A DNA stretch of 64,000 bases from Streptomyces sp. NBC_00287 (GTDB taxonomy: Bacteria; Actinomycetota; Actinomycetes; Streptomycetales; Streptomycetaceae): assembly GCF_036173105.1 (NCBI RefSeq), contig NZ_CP108053.1, positions 8,494,001 through 8,558,000 on the forward strand, in the 5' to 3' direction. Every line of letters starts with the position of its first letter. Within the stretch, counting starts at the first letter, position 1. Positions 16,654 to 25,607 of the stretch are shown here, piece after piece. Made by a program: the position numbers and the translations under genes. Under the pieces are notes generated by a model, which was not told the origin of the DNA, ran no database searches, and was given only the letters and a program-made list of their open reading frames with translations.

Positions 16654-17520
16654 ATGGTGACTGGAGGCGATCCGGCCGAGGCCGTCCTCGTCGGGATCGA
16701 CGACACGTCGTACTCGTGGCTCGCCGCGGACTGGGCGGCCGAGGAAGCGGAGCTGCGCGGCTGCGCGTTGAAGGTCGTCCACGCGGTCGGCCGGGGTGTG
16801 GATGGGGAGGGCCCGACGGAGCGAGTGCTGGAGGCCGCCGCCGGTGTGCTGGACGATGCCCGGGCCAGGCTCGGTGACGCCCGTCCCGGGGTGCCGATCG
16901 AGACCGAGCTCGTCCGGGACGATCCCGCGGAGGCACTGCTGAACGCGTCCGGGGGTGCCGGCATGGTGGTCGTCGGCACGCGTGGGCGCGGTGGTTTCGC
17001 CGGACTGCTGCTGGGCTCGGTGAGCCGGAAAGTCGCCGCCCATGCCGACCGGCCGGTCGTGGTGGTGCGCGGGGACACGGGGAAGGCCGACGGCATCGTG
17101 GTCGGCGTACGCGATTACCGGGACGAGGAAGCCGTACGATTCGCGCTCGCCGAGGCGGAGCTGCGCGCTGGGGGTCCCCCCTCTGGGGGAGTGCGTCTGG
17201 TCCATGCCTGGACGCCACTCGTCCATGCCGGCCTCGCGGTACCGCAGGTCACCAATCTGGACGAGGAGCGGCAGGCCCACGCGCAGTTGCTGAACCATGC
17301 CGCACGCCCTGTCGCCGAGTATCCGAAGGTGCAAGTGGACACCGAGCTGATCGCCGACTCGCCCGCCGCCGCCCTGGTGGACGCATCGACCCGGGCCGGC
17401 CTCGTGGTGCTGCCACGTCACCCCGCCGAGGGCCGGCTCGGTCTGCATCTGGGCAGCGTGGTCCACGCCGTACTGCACCACGCGAGCTGCCCCGTGGCCG
17501 TCGTGCCCGTGGGCCGGTGA
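16654..17520 (+). CDS. Universal stress protein, tandem UspA domains
   Basis: This 288-residue protein has two UspA modules. The first runs from EAVLVGIDDTSYSWLAADWA to GMVVVGTRGRGGFAGLLLGSVSRKVAAHA, with a complete ATP-binding G-x2-G-x9-G-S signature. The second starts GIVVGVRDYRDEEAVRFALA and ends GRLGLHLGSVVHAVLHHASC. It sits directly behind the hsp20 gene with 34 bp spacing and is probably co-transcribed. It is organised like the USP at 11924 but is not a recent copy. Confidence 0.88.
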   Translation: MVTGGDPAEAVLVGIDDTSYSWLAADWAAEEAELRGCALKVVHAVGRGVDGEGPTERVLEAAAGVLDDARARLGDARPGVPIETELVRDDPAEALLNASGGAGMVVVGTRGRGGFAGLLLGSVSRKVAAHADRPVVVVRGDTGKADGIVVGVRDYRDEEAVRFALAEAELRAGGPPSGGVRLVHAWTPLVHAGLAVPQVTNLDEERQAHAQLLNHAARPVAEYPKVQVDTELIADSPAAALVDASTRAGLVVLPRHPAEGRLGLHLGSVVHAVLHHASCPVAVVPVGR

Positions 17521-17756
17521 ACGGCGTCCGGCGGGGCCGTGCCCGTCGACGTGGGCGTGGGTCGGCGCACCCGCCCACTCGGCTCGGCTCGTGGTGCAGG
17601 ACTTCCATACACCCTCAACGTCAAACAGTCGATGAAGTGCTGCGTGGAGTCGGCTACCGCGAGCAGGTCTGCGCACACATTTCACCGCGCACGGCTCCAA
17701 GACCCTCCGCACGAGGCCTGTCGACGAGGGCGGCACGTCGCCCGCCTCCGTCCGTC
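17521..17756. other. Convergent intergenic region with possible decayed coding fragment
   Basis: The region lies between the convergent USP and nhaA genes. On the + strand, roughly 17622-17735, an open stretch reads RQTVDEVLRGVGYREQVCAHISP with coding-like third positions but no start. It could be a remnant of an integrase or other lost gene. No terminator hairpin with a clear stem was identified. Confidence 0.3.
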
Positions 17757-19055
17757 TCAGCCTTCGGTGGCGGTGGTTCGCTGGTAGATGTCGGGGATGC
17801 CGTCGTGGTCCTCGTCGCGGGTCTCCTCCTCGTACAGGCGGCGGTAGATCCCGTTGCGGCGCTTGATCAATATCGCGGCGAGCCCTGCCGCGGTCAGCGA
17901 ACCGACAAGGACCGCGGCCTTGACGGGCTGGGCGGCGGCCGGGTCGGGGAAGGCGAGTTCGCCGATCAGCAGGGCGACGGTGAAGCCGATGCCGGCCAGC
18001 GCCGACAGGGCGAAGACGTCCGCCCAAGCCAGCTCGGGGTTGAGCCGGGCGCGGGTGAAGCGTGCGGCCAGGTAGGTTCCGACGAAGATGCCGAGGGCTT
18101 TGCCGACGACGAGGCCCAGGACCACGCCGAGCGGTTCCGGCCGGGTGAACACGTCGCCCAGTGAGGCCGCCGAGACGCCGACACCGGCGGCGAACAGGGC
18201 GAAGAGGGGTACGGCGACGCCTGCCGAGACCGGGTGCAGGAGGTGCGAGGTGCGTTCGCCGGGGGAGAGGTCCTCGTCCTTGTCGCGGACGGTGCGCAGG
18301 ATGAGACCCATCGCCACACCGGCGACGGTGGCGTGGATGCCGCCGTTGTACATCAGCGCCCAGATCGCGATCCCGAGCGGGGCGTACCACCACCAGCCGC
18401 GGACGCGGAGCCGCTGGAGCAGGTAGAAGACGACAAGGCCCGCGAACGCTCCCGCGAGAGCTGCGAGGTTCAGGTCGCTGGTGAAGAAGACGGCGATGAC
18501 GAGGATGCCGCCGAGGTCGTCGACGACGGCGAGGGTGAGCAGGAAGGCGCGGAGCGCTGCGGGCAGGTGGGTGCTGAGTACCGCGAGCACGGCCAGGGCG
18601 AAGGCGATGTCAGTGGCCATGGGAACGGCCCAGCCGTCGAGGCTGCCGCCTCCTGCCGAGGCGGTGACGGCGTAGCACACGGCGGGGACGATCATGCCCG
18701 AGAAGGCGGCGATGACCGGCAGGGCAGCGGTGGCGGGGGTACGGAGTTCGCCGACGGTCAGTTCACGCTTGAGCTCGATGCCGGCGATCAGGAAGAAGAG
18801 GGTGAGCAGGCCGTCGGCGGTCCAGTGCCCGAGGGAGAGGTCAAGACCGAGCGCCGGTATGCCGAAGTGGACATCGCGTATGCGCTCGTAGGTGCCGGAC
18901 CAGGGACTGTTCGCCCACACCAGCGCGACCACGGTTGCCGCCAGCAGAACCAGCCCGCCGACCGTTTCCGTCCTCAACGCCTGGGCCACGGCCGTGCGTT
19001 CGGGCAGCGGCAGTAGACCGAGGAAGGGGGAACGCTCGCGCGGGGCGGCAGCCAT
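17757..19055 (-). CDS. nhaA: Na+/H+ antiporter NhaA
   Basis: This 432-residue polytopic membrane protein exchanges cytoplasmic Na+ (or Li+) for external H+. It begins with the family hallmark RTETVGGLVLLAATVVALVWANSP. It contains GWAVPMATDIAFALAVLAVL with the paired ion-binding aspartates (TDIAFA plus the VDDLGGILVIAVFF aspartates) and ends in a soluble acidic tail. Roughly 11-12 hydrophobic helices are visible. I chose ATG 19055 because GGAGG lies 10 bases upstream; longer in-frame starts would run into the structured leader. The leader at 19092-19151 carries the same core found before the CPA1 antiporter, suggesting ion-responsive control. Confidence 0.93.
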   Translation of the reverse strand: MAAAPRERSPFLGLLPLPERTAVAQALRTETVGGLVLLAATVVALVWANSPWSGTYERIRDVHFGIPALGLDLSLGHWTADGLLTLFFLIAGIELKRELTVGELRTPATAALPVIAAFSGMIVPAVCYAVTASAGGGSLDGWAVPMATDIAFALAVLAVLSTHLPAALRAFLLTLAVVDDLGGILVIAVFFTSDLNLAALAGAFAGLVVFYLLQRLRVRGWWWYAPLGIAIWALMYNGGIHATVAGVAMGLILRTVRDKDEDLSPGERTSHLLHPVSAGVAVPLFALFAAGVGVSAASLGDVFTRPEPLGVVLGLVVGKALGIFVGTYLAARFTRARLNPELAWADVFALSALAGIGFTVALLIGELAFPDPAAAQPVKAAVLVGSLTAAGLAAILIKRRNGIYRRLYEEETRDEDHDGIPDIYQRTTATEG

Positions 19056-19091
19056 CGGGAAGACCTCCGGGATCGGGATGAGGGCATACGG

Positions 19092-19151
19092 GCCCCTGAC
19101 GCCGACCAGACTTCCCGGCACACCGCGCGTCCGCCGCAGCCCCTCAAGGGC
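19092..19151 (-). promoter_or_regulatory. Candidate cation-responsive riboswitch (nhaA-I/Li-I-like) in nhaA leader
   Basis: In the transcript, GCCCUUGA (+ coordinates 19144-19151) can pair with UCAGGGGC (19092-19099), enclosing a core at 19101-19125. The core begins CGGTGTGCCGGGAAGTCT and ends GGTCGGC. The identical 25-nt core occurs at 35833-35857 before an unrelated antiporter gene, inside a different closing stem. Conservation of the core with a covarying stem is the signature of a structured RNA. Known nhaA-associated RNAs (nhaA-I, reported as lithium-sensing) occupy this genomic position. Class membership is inferred, not tested. Confidence 0.6.
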
Positions 19152-19243
19152 TGACCCTGACGCGTTCCTAACACCCTAACTGGCCACCTCTGTATACCGC
19201 CAGATGCCCTTTCACCTGCTGAAATGCGAGGAGAAGGTACGAC

Positions 19244-19290
19244 GAGCGGGCCCGTGCACACCAAGGCGCGAGGTGTGCACGGGCCCGCTC
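19244..19290 (-). terminator. Strong hairpin terminator downstream of alsT
   Basis: A perfect 19-bp inverted repeat at 19244-19262 and 19272-19290 (arms GGTGTGCACGGGCCCGCTC and its complement) encloses a 9-base loop. It begins 23 bp after the alsT stop. There is no U-tract, as usual for Streptomyces terminators. It may also insulate the nhaA leader from alsT read-through. Confidence 0.8.
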
Positions 19291-19312
19291 AGAAGCCGGG
19301 CCGCGGGGGCGG

Positions 19313-20845
19313 TCAGACGGTGGTCTTCACCGGCTCCTGGTCATCGTCCTCCTCGATCTCGCCGGCCTTGCGGGCGCGGACGAACTCCAGGAAGGAGTTG
19401 AGTTCGCGCTTGACGACCGGGGCGAGCAGGTACAGGCCGATGATGTTGAAGACGGACAGCAGGAAGAGCGCCGAGTCCGCGAGGCTGATCAGCGAGTCGA
19501 GGGACATCAGGGCGCCCACGACCACGAACAGGCTCCAGACGACCTTGAAGACGGTCTCGCTGGTCCTGCTCTTGCCGAACAGGTACGACCAGGCCTTGAG
19601 GCCGTAGTAGCCCCAGGTCAGGATCGTGGAGAAGGCGAACAGCAGCACCGCGACGGTGAGCACGGTCGGGAACCAGGGCAGCACGGTCTCGAAGGCGTCG
19701 GAGGTGATGGTGACGCCGCCGATGCTCTCGCCGGCGCGGGCCTCGCCCCAGCTGGCCGGGTTGGCGATGACGATGGTCAGCGCGGTCATGGTGCAGATGA
19801 CGACCGTGTCGATGAACGGCTCCAGCAGGGCGACCAGACCCTCGCTCGCGGGGTGGTTGGTCTTGACCGCGGAGTGGGCGATCGGGGCGGAGCCCAGACC
19901 GGCCTCGTTGGAGAACGCGGCGCGCTGGAAACCGATGATCAGGGCACCGATCACACCGCCCGCGACGCCGTCGGCCTCGAAGGCGCCCTGCAGGATGGTC
20001 TGGAAGGCGTCCGGCACGTGGGTGACGTTGACCAGAATGACGACCAGGCAGGCCACGATGTAGATACCGGCCATCGCGGGGACCAGCCGGCTGGTGACCG
20101 AGGCGATGGAGCGGATGCCGCCGAGCAGCACGACACCGACCAGCGCGGCGACGACCAGGCCGAAGAGGACGGCACCTGCGGAGGAGGCCAGGAAGCCGTC
20201 CTCGCCGCCGAAGGTCGAGGCGACCTGCGCGTAGCTCTGGTTGGTCTGGAACAGGTTGCCGCCGAACAGGCCGAAGAAGAGGACCATGATCGAGGCGAGG
20301 ACGGCGAGCACCTTGCCGAGCTTGGCGCCGTTCTTGCCGAAACGCTCGGCGAGGCCCTTGGGCAGGTAGTGCATCGGCCCGCCGGAGACCGTGCCGTCGG
20401 CGTGCACCTCGCGGTACTTCACGCCGAGGGTGACCTCGACGAACTTGGTGGCCATGCCGAGCAGGCCGCACAGGATCATCCAGAACGTGGCACCCGGGCC
20501 ACCGATGGAGACGGCGACGGCCACACCGGCGATGTTGCCGAGCCCGACCGTGCCGGAGACAGCGGCGGTCAGCGCCTGGAAGTGGTTGACCTCGCCGGCC
20601 GACCCCTTCTCGTCGTACTTCCCGCGCACTACGTCGAAGGCGAGTCTGAACTTGCGGACCTGCACGAATCCGAACCAGCCGGTGAAGACCAGACCGGCGA
20701 CGACGAGCCAGGCGACGATGAGGGGAAGGTCCGTGCCTCCGACAGGGACGGAGTAGAAGACGACTTCCCCGAGCCAGGTGGCGATGGGCTCGAAGAATCC
20801 GCTGACTGCTTCGTCGACGGATGTGGTGATGGAGTCGAGTGACAC
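19313..20845 (-). CDS. alsT: Sodium:alanine/glycine symporter AlsT family
   Basis: This protein of about 510 residues has ~10 transmembrane helices. It carries typical AGCS-family motifs: GNIAGVAVAVSIGGPGATFWM, a substrate/ion region early in the protein, then GGPMHYLPKG and FSNEAGLGSAPIAHSAVKTNHP. Members import Ala, Gly or Gln with Na+. GTG at 20845 is preferred because GAGG lies 11 bases upstream; further in-frame ATGs upstream lack this. Its Na+ coupling fits the surrounding antiporters. A strong terminator follows the gene. Confidence 0.92.
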   Translation of the reverse strand: MSLDSITTSVDEAVSGFFEPIATWLGEVVFYSVPVGGTDLPLIVAWLVVAGLVFTGWFGFVQVRKFRLAFDVVRGKYDEKGSAGEVNHFQALTAAVSGTVGLGNIAGVAVAVSIGGPGATFWMILCGLLGMATKFVEVTLGVKYREVHADGTVSGGPMHYLPKGLAERFGKNGAKLGKVLAVLASIMVLFFGLFGGNLFQTNQSYAQVASTFGGEDGFLASSAGAVLFGLVVAALVGVVLLGGIRSIASVTSRLVPAMAGIYIVACLVVILVNVTHVPDAFQTILQGAFEADGVAGGVIGALIIGFQRAAFSNEAGLGSAPIAHSAVKTNHPASEGLVALLEPFIDTVVICTMTALTIVIANPASWGEARAGESIGGVTITSDAFETVLPWFPTVLTVAVLLFAFSTILTWGYYGLKAWSYLFGKSRTSETVFKVVWSLFVVVGALMSLDSLISLADSALFLLSVFNIIGLYLLAPVVKRELNSFLEFVRARKAGEIEEDDDQEPVKTTV

Positions 20846-21161
20846 TGTGGCTACCTCGGTGGCGCGGGACCGGCGCATGGGCCTGCGCCGGTAAGAAGTG
20901 CGGTGTGTGAGCGAACGCCGTTGTCCGATCGGCGACCCGGGTGTGACGTGTCCGCGGATTTCGGAACGTGATCACCCTGGTCGTGCAGCCGGCTTGTGCG
21001 CCGACGCTCCACGCGGCGGCGAGGGGTGGGGCCACCTGCGGAGTTGGGTTGTTCTACCACGCCTTTACGGATCCTTTAGTGATCTGTTTCACATTGCTCT
21101 CAGTAATCTCTGAAAGTGCCAGCAAGCGAGATCGGACCGTTATCCAGGAACGGGAGTCCGT
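20846..21161. other. Intergenic region upstream of alsT
   Basis: These 316 bases hold no convincing gene. A comparatively AT-rich patch at about 21052-21145 is the likeliest place for the alsT promoter. On the minus strand it contains TAGAAC near 21055 as a possible -10. No conserved operator or riboswitch core like that at 19101 was found. Confidence 0.3.
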
Positions 21162-21347
21162 TCATCGGACACCTATCTCGGCTGTTGCGGGGGGCGGGGG
21201 CACGGTGATGGTCGTGAAGCGGGCGGGCAGGCCCAGCAGTACTGCGAACACGCACAGGGCCGTCAGGGCGACGGTCGGCCCCGACCGTCCGTCGGCATCG
21301 CTCAGTGCGGCCATGAGAAGGAACGCACCGGCGAAACAACGGCCCAC
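21162..21347 (-). CDS. Possible small membrane protein downstream of trkA
   Basis: This short open frame (61 residues, GTG start) lies 16 bp after the trkA stop on the same strand. Third positions are strongly G/C as in real genes here. It has two hydrophobic stretches, FAGAFLLMAAL and VALTALCVFAVLLGLPARF, and a short polar tail. It would be a single- or double-pass peptide. Small accessory subunits occur with K+ transporters, but no family is recognised and the frame could be fortuitous. Confidence 0.35.
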   Translation of the reverse strand: MGRCFAGAFLLMAALSDADGRSGPTVALTALCVFAVLLGLPARFTTITVPPPPATAEIGVR

Positions 21348-21363
21348 GCAACGTCCCGCAGGC

Positions 21364-22083
21364 TCAGCTGAGCTCGGCGAAGGCCTCCACCGCGTGGGTC
21401 TTGCCGGTGACGACGATGACGTCGCCCTTGCGGACGACGGTTTCGGCGGTGGCGTAGGTGAAGTCCTCGCCGGGGCGTTTGATGCCGACGACCGTGATCC
21501 CGTACTTGCTGCGGACCCGGCTCTGGCCGAGTGGGATGCCGGTGGCGATGTCCGGGGCGACGGTCTTCACCAGGGCGTAGTCGTCGTCGAACTCGATGAA
21601 GTCGAGCATGCGGCCGGTGACGAGGTGGGCGACGCGTTCGCCCATCTCGTGCTCGGGAAGGACGACGTGCGTAACGCCGAGGCGTTCGAGGATCTGGCCG
21701 TGCTGGCGGCTGATGGCCTTGGCCCAGATGTTGGGCACCTTGGCGTCCAGCAGGTTGGTGCTGACCAGGATGCTGGCCTCGACGTCCGTGCCGATGGCGA
21801 CGACGGTGCTGGTGAACTCGTGGACGCCGAGTTGGCGCAGGGCTTCGGGGTCGGTGCAGTCGGCGACGGCGGCGTGGGTGAGGTCGTCGCTGTACTTCTG
21901 CACCAGGCGGGGATCGGTGTCGATGCCCAGGACGTCCCAGCCGCGCCGCATCAGCTCGTTGGCGAGGGAGTAGCCGAAACGGCCGAGGCCGATGACGGCG
22001 ACCCGCTGGTCCCCGCCGGGGGCATGGGACTCCGTGCCGCGCTTGCGGCGCCGTTGGCGCAGGGAGTGCAGATAGTCAACCAA
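21364..22083 (-). CDS. trkA: TrkA/KtrA-type K+ uptake gating subunit (RCK)
   Basis: This 239-residue cytoplasmic protein has an RCK_N Rossmann domain (RVAVIGLGRFGYSLANELMR, GxGxxG, then GIDTDPRLVQKYSDD) and a C-terminal RCK_C domain (IPLGQSRVRSKYGITVVGIKRPGED). It forms the nucleotide-binding ring that gates the TrkH/KtrB channel. RCK_C domains of this kind are also c-di-AMP targets. It overlaps trkH by 8 bp and follows it in the operon. Confidence 0.9.
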   Translation of the reverse strand: MVDYLHSLRQRRRKRGTESHAPGGDQRVAVIGLGRFGYSLANELMRRGWDVLGIDTDPRLVQKYSDDLTHAAVADCTDPEALRQLGVHEFTSTVVAIGTDVEASILVSTNLLDAKVPNIWAKAISRQHGQILERLGVTHVVLPEHEMGERVAHLVTGRMLDFIEFDDDYALVKTVAPDIATGIPLGQSRVRSKYGITVVGIKRPGEDFTYATAETVVRKGDVIVVTGKTHAVEAFAELS

Positions 22084-23455
22084 TGACGGGTCGCTCCTCG
22101 GGCAGTTCGTAGCGGCGGGTGCGCTCGCGCAGAGCGAGGGCCGAGACCAGTGTGATGGGGCCGAGGCGGCCGACGAACATCAGCCCGATCAGCAGCAGTT
22201 GGCCGGCTGCCGGAACATCCGCGGTGATGCCGGTGGACAGGCCCACTGTGGCGAACGCGGACACCACCTCGAACAGCACCGCCTCCAACCGCTCCTCCAT
22301 GAGCGTGAGCAGGAGGAGCGTCGAGGCGATGACCAGGCCGATGGCGAGCAGGGCCACGGTCAGCGCCTGGCGCAGCACATGCGGGGCGAGGCGGCGGCCC
22401 AGGATCGCGGAGTTGGGCTCGCCGCGCACCTCGGCGATGATCGCGGCGAGCAGGACCGCGAAGGTGGTCACCTTGATGCCGCCCGCGGTTCCGGCGCTCC
22501 CGCCGCCGATGAACATCAGCACGCAGGTCATCAGCAGCGTGGAGGCGTGCATCGCACCGACGTCGACGGCATTGAAGCCGGCCGTGCGTGACATCGCGGA
22601 GTGGAAGAAGCCATTGAGGATCTTGCCCGCCGTCGAGTGCGGGCCGAGGGTGCCGGCGTTGTTCCACTCCAGCAGGCAGGTCAGCAGGGTGCCGGTGACC
22701 AGCAGTACGGCGGTGGTGATCAGGGTGAGCTTGCTGTGCAGGGTCCAGTTGCGCCGTCCGGTCGTGCGCCGCCGGTTGCGGTGGCGCAACAGCTCCAGCA
22801 GGACGGGGAAGCCGATACCGCCCAGGATCACGGCGACGGCGACCGGCAGTATGACCCATGCGTCCGAGGCGTAGCGGGTGACGTTGTCGGCGCGCAGCCC
22901 GAATCCGGCGTTGTTGAAGGCCGACACGGCGTGGAAGTAGCCCAGGTACGCCGAGTCTCCGATGCTCTCGCCGTACCCGTACCGAAAGCGCAGGGCGAGC
23001 ATCGCGCTCACCCCGAGCTCGACGATCAGCGTGGTGCCCGCGACCCCGAGCAGCACCCGGCGCACGTCCCCGATGCCGAGGCTCTTCGTCTCCGCCTGCG
23101 CCGTCAGCTGCATCCGCAGCCGCAGGCGCCCTGACACCAGCAGCGCCAGCAGCGACGCCATCGTCATGATGCCGAAGCCGCCGACCTGGATCAGGGCGAG
23201 AATGACGCCCTCACCGAAGCCGCTCCAGTACGTCCCCGTGTCCACGACGGCCAGACCGGTGACACACACAGCGGAGGTTGACGTGAACAGCGCGGTCAGG
23301 AATCCGGACGCCGCCCGTTCCTCGGATGCGAGCGGGAGTGCCAGCAACACCGCACCGGCGAGAACGACGGCGGCGAAGGCGACGACGACCGCGCGAGCGG
23401 GATGCGTCGCCAATTTCGACGGCATCGACCGCGCCCGCGTCATCAGTCCCGCCAC
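22076..23455 (-). CDS. trkH: TrkH/KtrB-type K+ transporter membrane subunit
   Basis: This 459-residue membrane protein has four repeats of the TM-P-loop-TM type. Selectivity-loop glycines are visible in TSTSAVCVTGLAVVDTGTYW, VSAFNNAGFGLR, SRTAGFNAVDVGAM and VSAFATVGLSTGI, the standard set of TrkH/KtrB filters. Length suits KtrB. The stop overlaps the trkA start by 8 bp. Together they make a Na+- or H+-coupled K+ uptake system, in keeping with the ion-homeostasis island. Subtype (Ktr or Trk) is not settled by sequence alone. Confidence 0.92.
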   Translation of the reverse strand: MAGLMTRARSMPSKLATHPARAVVVAFAAVVLAGAVLLALPLASEERAASGFLTALFTSTSAVCVTGLAVVDTGTYWSGFGEGVILALIQVGGFGIMTMASLLALLVSGRLRLRMQLTAQAETKSLGIGDVRRVLLGVAGTTLIVELGVSAMLALRFRYGYGESIGDSAYLGYFHAVSAFNNAGFGLRADNVTRYASDAWVILPVAVAVILGGIGFPVLLELLRHRNRRRTTGRRNWTLHSKLTLITTAVLLVTGTLLTCLLEWNNAGTLGPHSTAGKILNGFFHSAMSRTAGFNAVDVGAMHASTLLMTCVLMFIGGGSAGTAGGIKVTTFAVLLAAIIAEVRGEPNSAILGRRLAPHVLRQALTVALLAIGLVIASTLLLLTLMEERLEAVLFEVVSAFATVGLSTGITADVPAAGQLLLIGLMFVGRLGPITLVSALALRERTRRYELPEERPVIG

Positions 23456-23649
23456 CCGCTGCTCCCTTCCCCGTCTGCCCTGACGGCCGTAGTCCTCGTC
23501 CGTTTACGTCAAGATCCCGGCCGCACCATACCTGCGAGCACGGCGAGACAGCCCCCAAGACCGTCCCGGCACACCGGCCGGATACCGGTTCCAGCGCCGG
23601 GGGCACCGAAAGATGGAATCAACCGCCGGTCTACGGCAGGGTGATCTTC

Positions 23650-25590
23650 ATGTCTTCCCTGCCGCGCCAGCTGCCGCCCGACTTCCGCAACGGGCACATG
23701 ATCGTCTGTGGTGATGACGGCCTGGGCCATCGGCTGGCCGACGAGTTGCGCGAGGTCTACCGCGAGCGGGTGACACTCGTCGCCCCCAGCCGGGCCGGGG
23801 CGACGCCGACGCCGACCGGGCGGGCGCGGGCATCGGCGCTGCTCGACCGGGTGTCATCGGCGATGACGCGTACCGCGGACACCGCCCCGGATGTCGTCGA
23901 CAACTGGCACGTGGTGGAGGCGCAGGAGGTTACCGGCGAGGTGCTGGCCGCCGCCGGGGTGGCGCGGGCCGCAGCGGTCGCGCTCGTGCACGGGGACGAC
24001 GAGGTGAACATCCGTACGGCGTTGACCGCCCGGCGTCTCAATCCGCAGGTGCGGCTGGTCATCCGGCTGTACAACCGCAAGCTCGGCCAGCACCTGGAGG
24101 AACTCCTGGACCAGGCCGCAGCCGTGGCAGGGCTGGACCCCGTGGCCCTGGACACCTCCACGACCGTCCTCTCCGATGCGGACACGGCCGCCCCGGCGCT
24201 GGCCGCCACCGCGGTCGCGGGTACCAGCAAGGTCGTCCAGGCGGACGGGCTGCTGCTGCGGGCCGTGGAGCGCACCCCGCCCGGACGTGGCGGCGTCACC
24301 GACCCAGGCCTGTGCACACTGGCTCTGCTGTCGGCCACCGACAACGACCCTGCGGGGACGGAGGGTTCGGACCGCAGTGGCGCCGAAGGGCCCCAACTGC
24401 TACCGGACGGGGACGCGGTGACTGCCGCCGCCGGGCGCGGGACGGTGGTGCTGGAAGCCGTCTCCTACACCGGGCCCGTACTGCCGCCGGGACGGCTGGC
24501 CAACCGGGGTGCCTCTCTCGGTCAGTTGTTCTCACGGCGGCTGCGCTGGTCGCTGTTCGGCCTGATCGCCTGCGTCCTGGGCCTTGCTGTCGCTTCCTGG
24601 CTGACCACAGGGGAAGACCCCGTGCCCGCCGCATACCTCACGCTGCTCGACCTGTTCGCCATCGACGATCCGGCGATCGGTGAACCCCTCAGCCGTCAGA
24701 TCATCCAACTCCTCTCCGGTTTGGCCGGGTTGTTGCTGCTGCCGGTGATGACCGCTGCCGTACTGGAGGGGCTGGGCACCTTCCGTAGCGCCTCCGCCCT
24801 GCGCCGCCCACCGCGTGGCCTGTCCGGCCACGTCGTCCTGCTCGGCCTCGGCAAGGTCGGGACGCGCGTGCTGGGCCGGTTGAAGGAGCTCGACATCCCG
24901 GTCGTCTGTGTGGAGCTGGATCCCGAGGCGCGCGGTGTTCCGGTCGCCCGACGCCTCGGTATCCCTACCGTCATCGGAGACGTCACCGAGGAGGGCGTCC
25001 TGGAGTCCGCGAAGATCCATCGCGCGCATGCCCTGCTCGCCCTCACCAGCAACGACACCATCAATCTCGAAGCCGCCCTGTACGCCCGCTCGGTCGAGCC
25101 GGATCTGCGTGTCGCCCTGCGCCTGTACGACGACGACTTCGCCACCGCGGTCTACCGCACCCTGCGTGCCGCCCACCCGCACGCTCTCACCCGCAGCCGC
25201 AGCGTCTCCAGCCTCGCGGCCCCCGCATTCGCCGGCGCGATGATGGGCCGTCAGATCCTCGGCGCCATCCCCGTCGAGCGCAAGGTTCTCCTTTTCGCCG
25301 CTGTTGTGGTCGCGGGGCACCCACAGCTGGAGGGCCGTACCGTGGCCGAAGCCTTCCGTCCCGGGGCCTGGCGCATCCTGGCCCTGGACGCCGCAGCCCC
25401 CGCCGACCGCCGCCCCGACCTCGCGGCGGCCCATCCGGCCGACGGTGACGAACAGCCTCCTGCTCTGGTCTGGGAGCTGCATCCCGGATACGTCCTGCGG
25501 CCCGAGGACCGGGTCGTGTTGGCCGCCACCCGTCAGGGCCTCGCCGAACTCCTCGGCCGCCATCCACGTCCGCACCATGCCGCGCCGTAG
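23650..25590 (+). CDS. Double-RCK NAD-binding membrane protein (putative ion channel/regulator)
   Basis: This 646-residue protein has three parts. The N-terminal RCK_N-like domain (HMIVCGDDGLGHRLADELRE) is followed by a membrane section with two hydrophobic helices: SLFGLIACVLGLAVASWL and IIQLLSGLAGLLLLPVMTAAVL. A second RCK_N domain (GHVVLLGLGKVGTRVLGRLKEL) and an RCK_C-like tail follow. The loop between the two helices lacks a TVGYG filter, so channel activity is uncertain. The arrangement recalls CASTOR-like or ion-channel-linked RCK proteins of actinobacteria. ATG 23650 has AGGG upstream. It is divergent from trkHA and probably belongs to the same K+ programme. Confidence 0.72.
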   Translation: MSSLPRQLPPDFRNGHMIVCGDDGLGHRLADELREVYRERVTLVAPSRAGATPTPTGRARASALLDRVSSAMTRTADTAPDVVDNWHVVEAQEVTGEVLAAAGVARAAAVALVHGDDEVNIRTALTARRLNPQVRLVIRLYNRKLGQHLEELLDQAAAVAGLDPVALDTSTTVLSDADTAAPALAATAVAGTSKVVQADGLLLRAVERTPPGRGGVTDPGLCTLALLSATDNDPAGTEGSDRSGAEGPQLLPDGDAVTAAAGRGTVVLEAVSYTGPVLPPGRLANRGASLGQLFSRRLRWSLFGLIACVLGLAVASWLTTGEDPVPAAYLTLLDLFAIDDPAIGEPLSRQIIQLLSGLAGLLLLPVMTAAVLEGLGTFRSASALRRPPRGLSGHVVLLGLGKVGTRVLGRLKELDIPVVCVELDPEARGVPVARRLGIPTVIGDVTEEGVLESAKIHRAHALLALTSNDTINLEAALYARSVEPDLRVALRLYDDDFATAVYRTLRAAHPHALTRSRSVSSLAAPAFAGAMMGRQILGAIPVERKVLLFAAVVVAGHPQLEGRTVAEAFRPGAWRILALDAAAPADRRPDLAAAHPADGDEQPPALVWELHPGYVLRPEDRVVLAATRQGLAELLGRHPRPHHAAP

Positions 25591-25607
25591 GGCTGCTGGG
25601 GGATGAT

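Noticed and set aside
18234..19016. Glu/Gly-rich + strand frame over nhaA
   Set aside because: Composition reflects the complement of transmembrane codons; not a gene.
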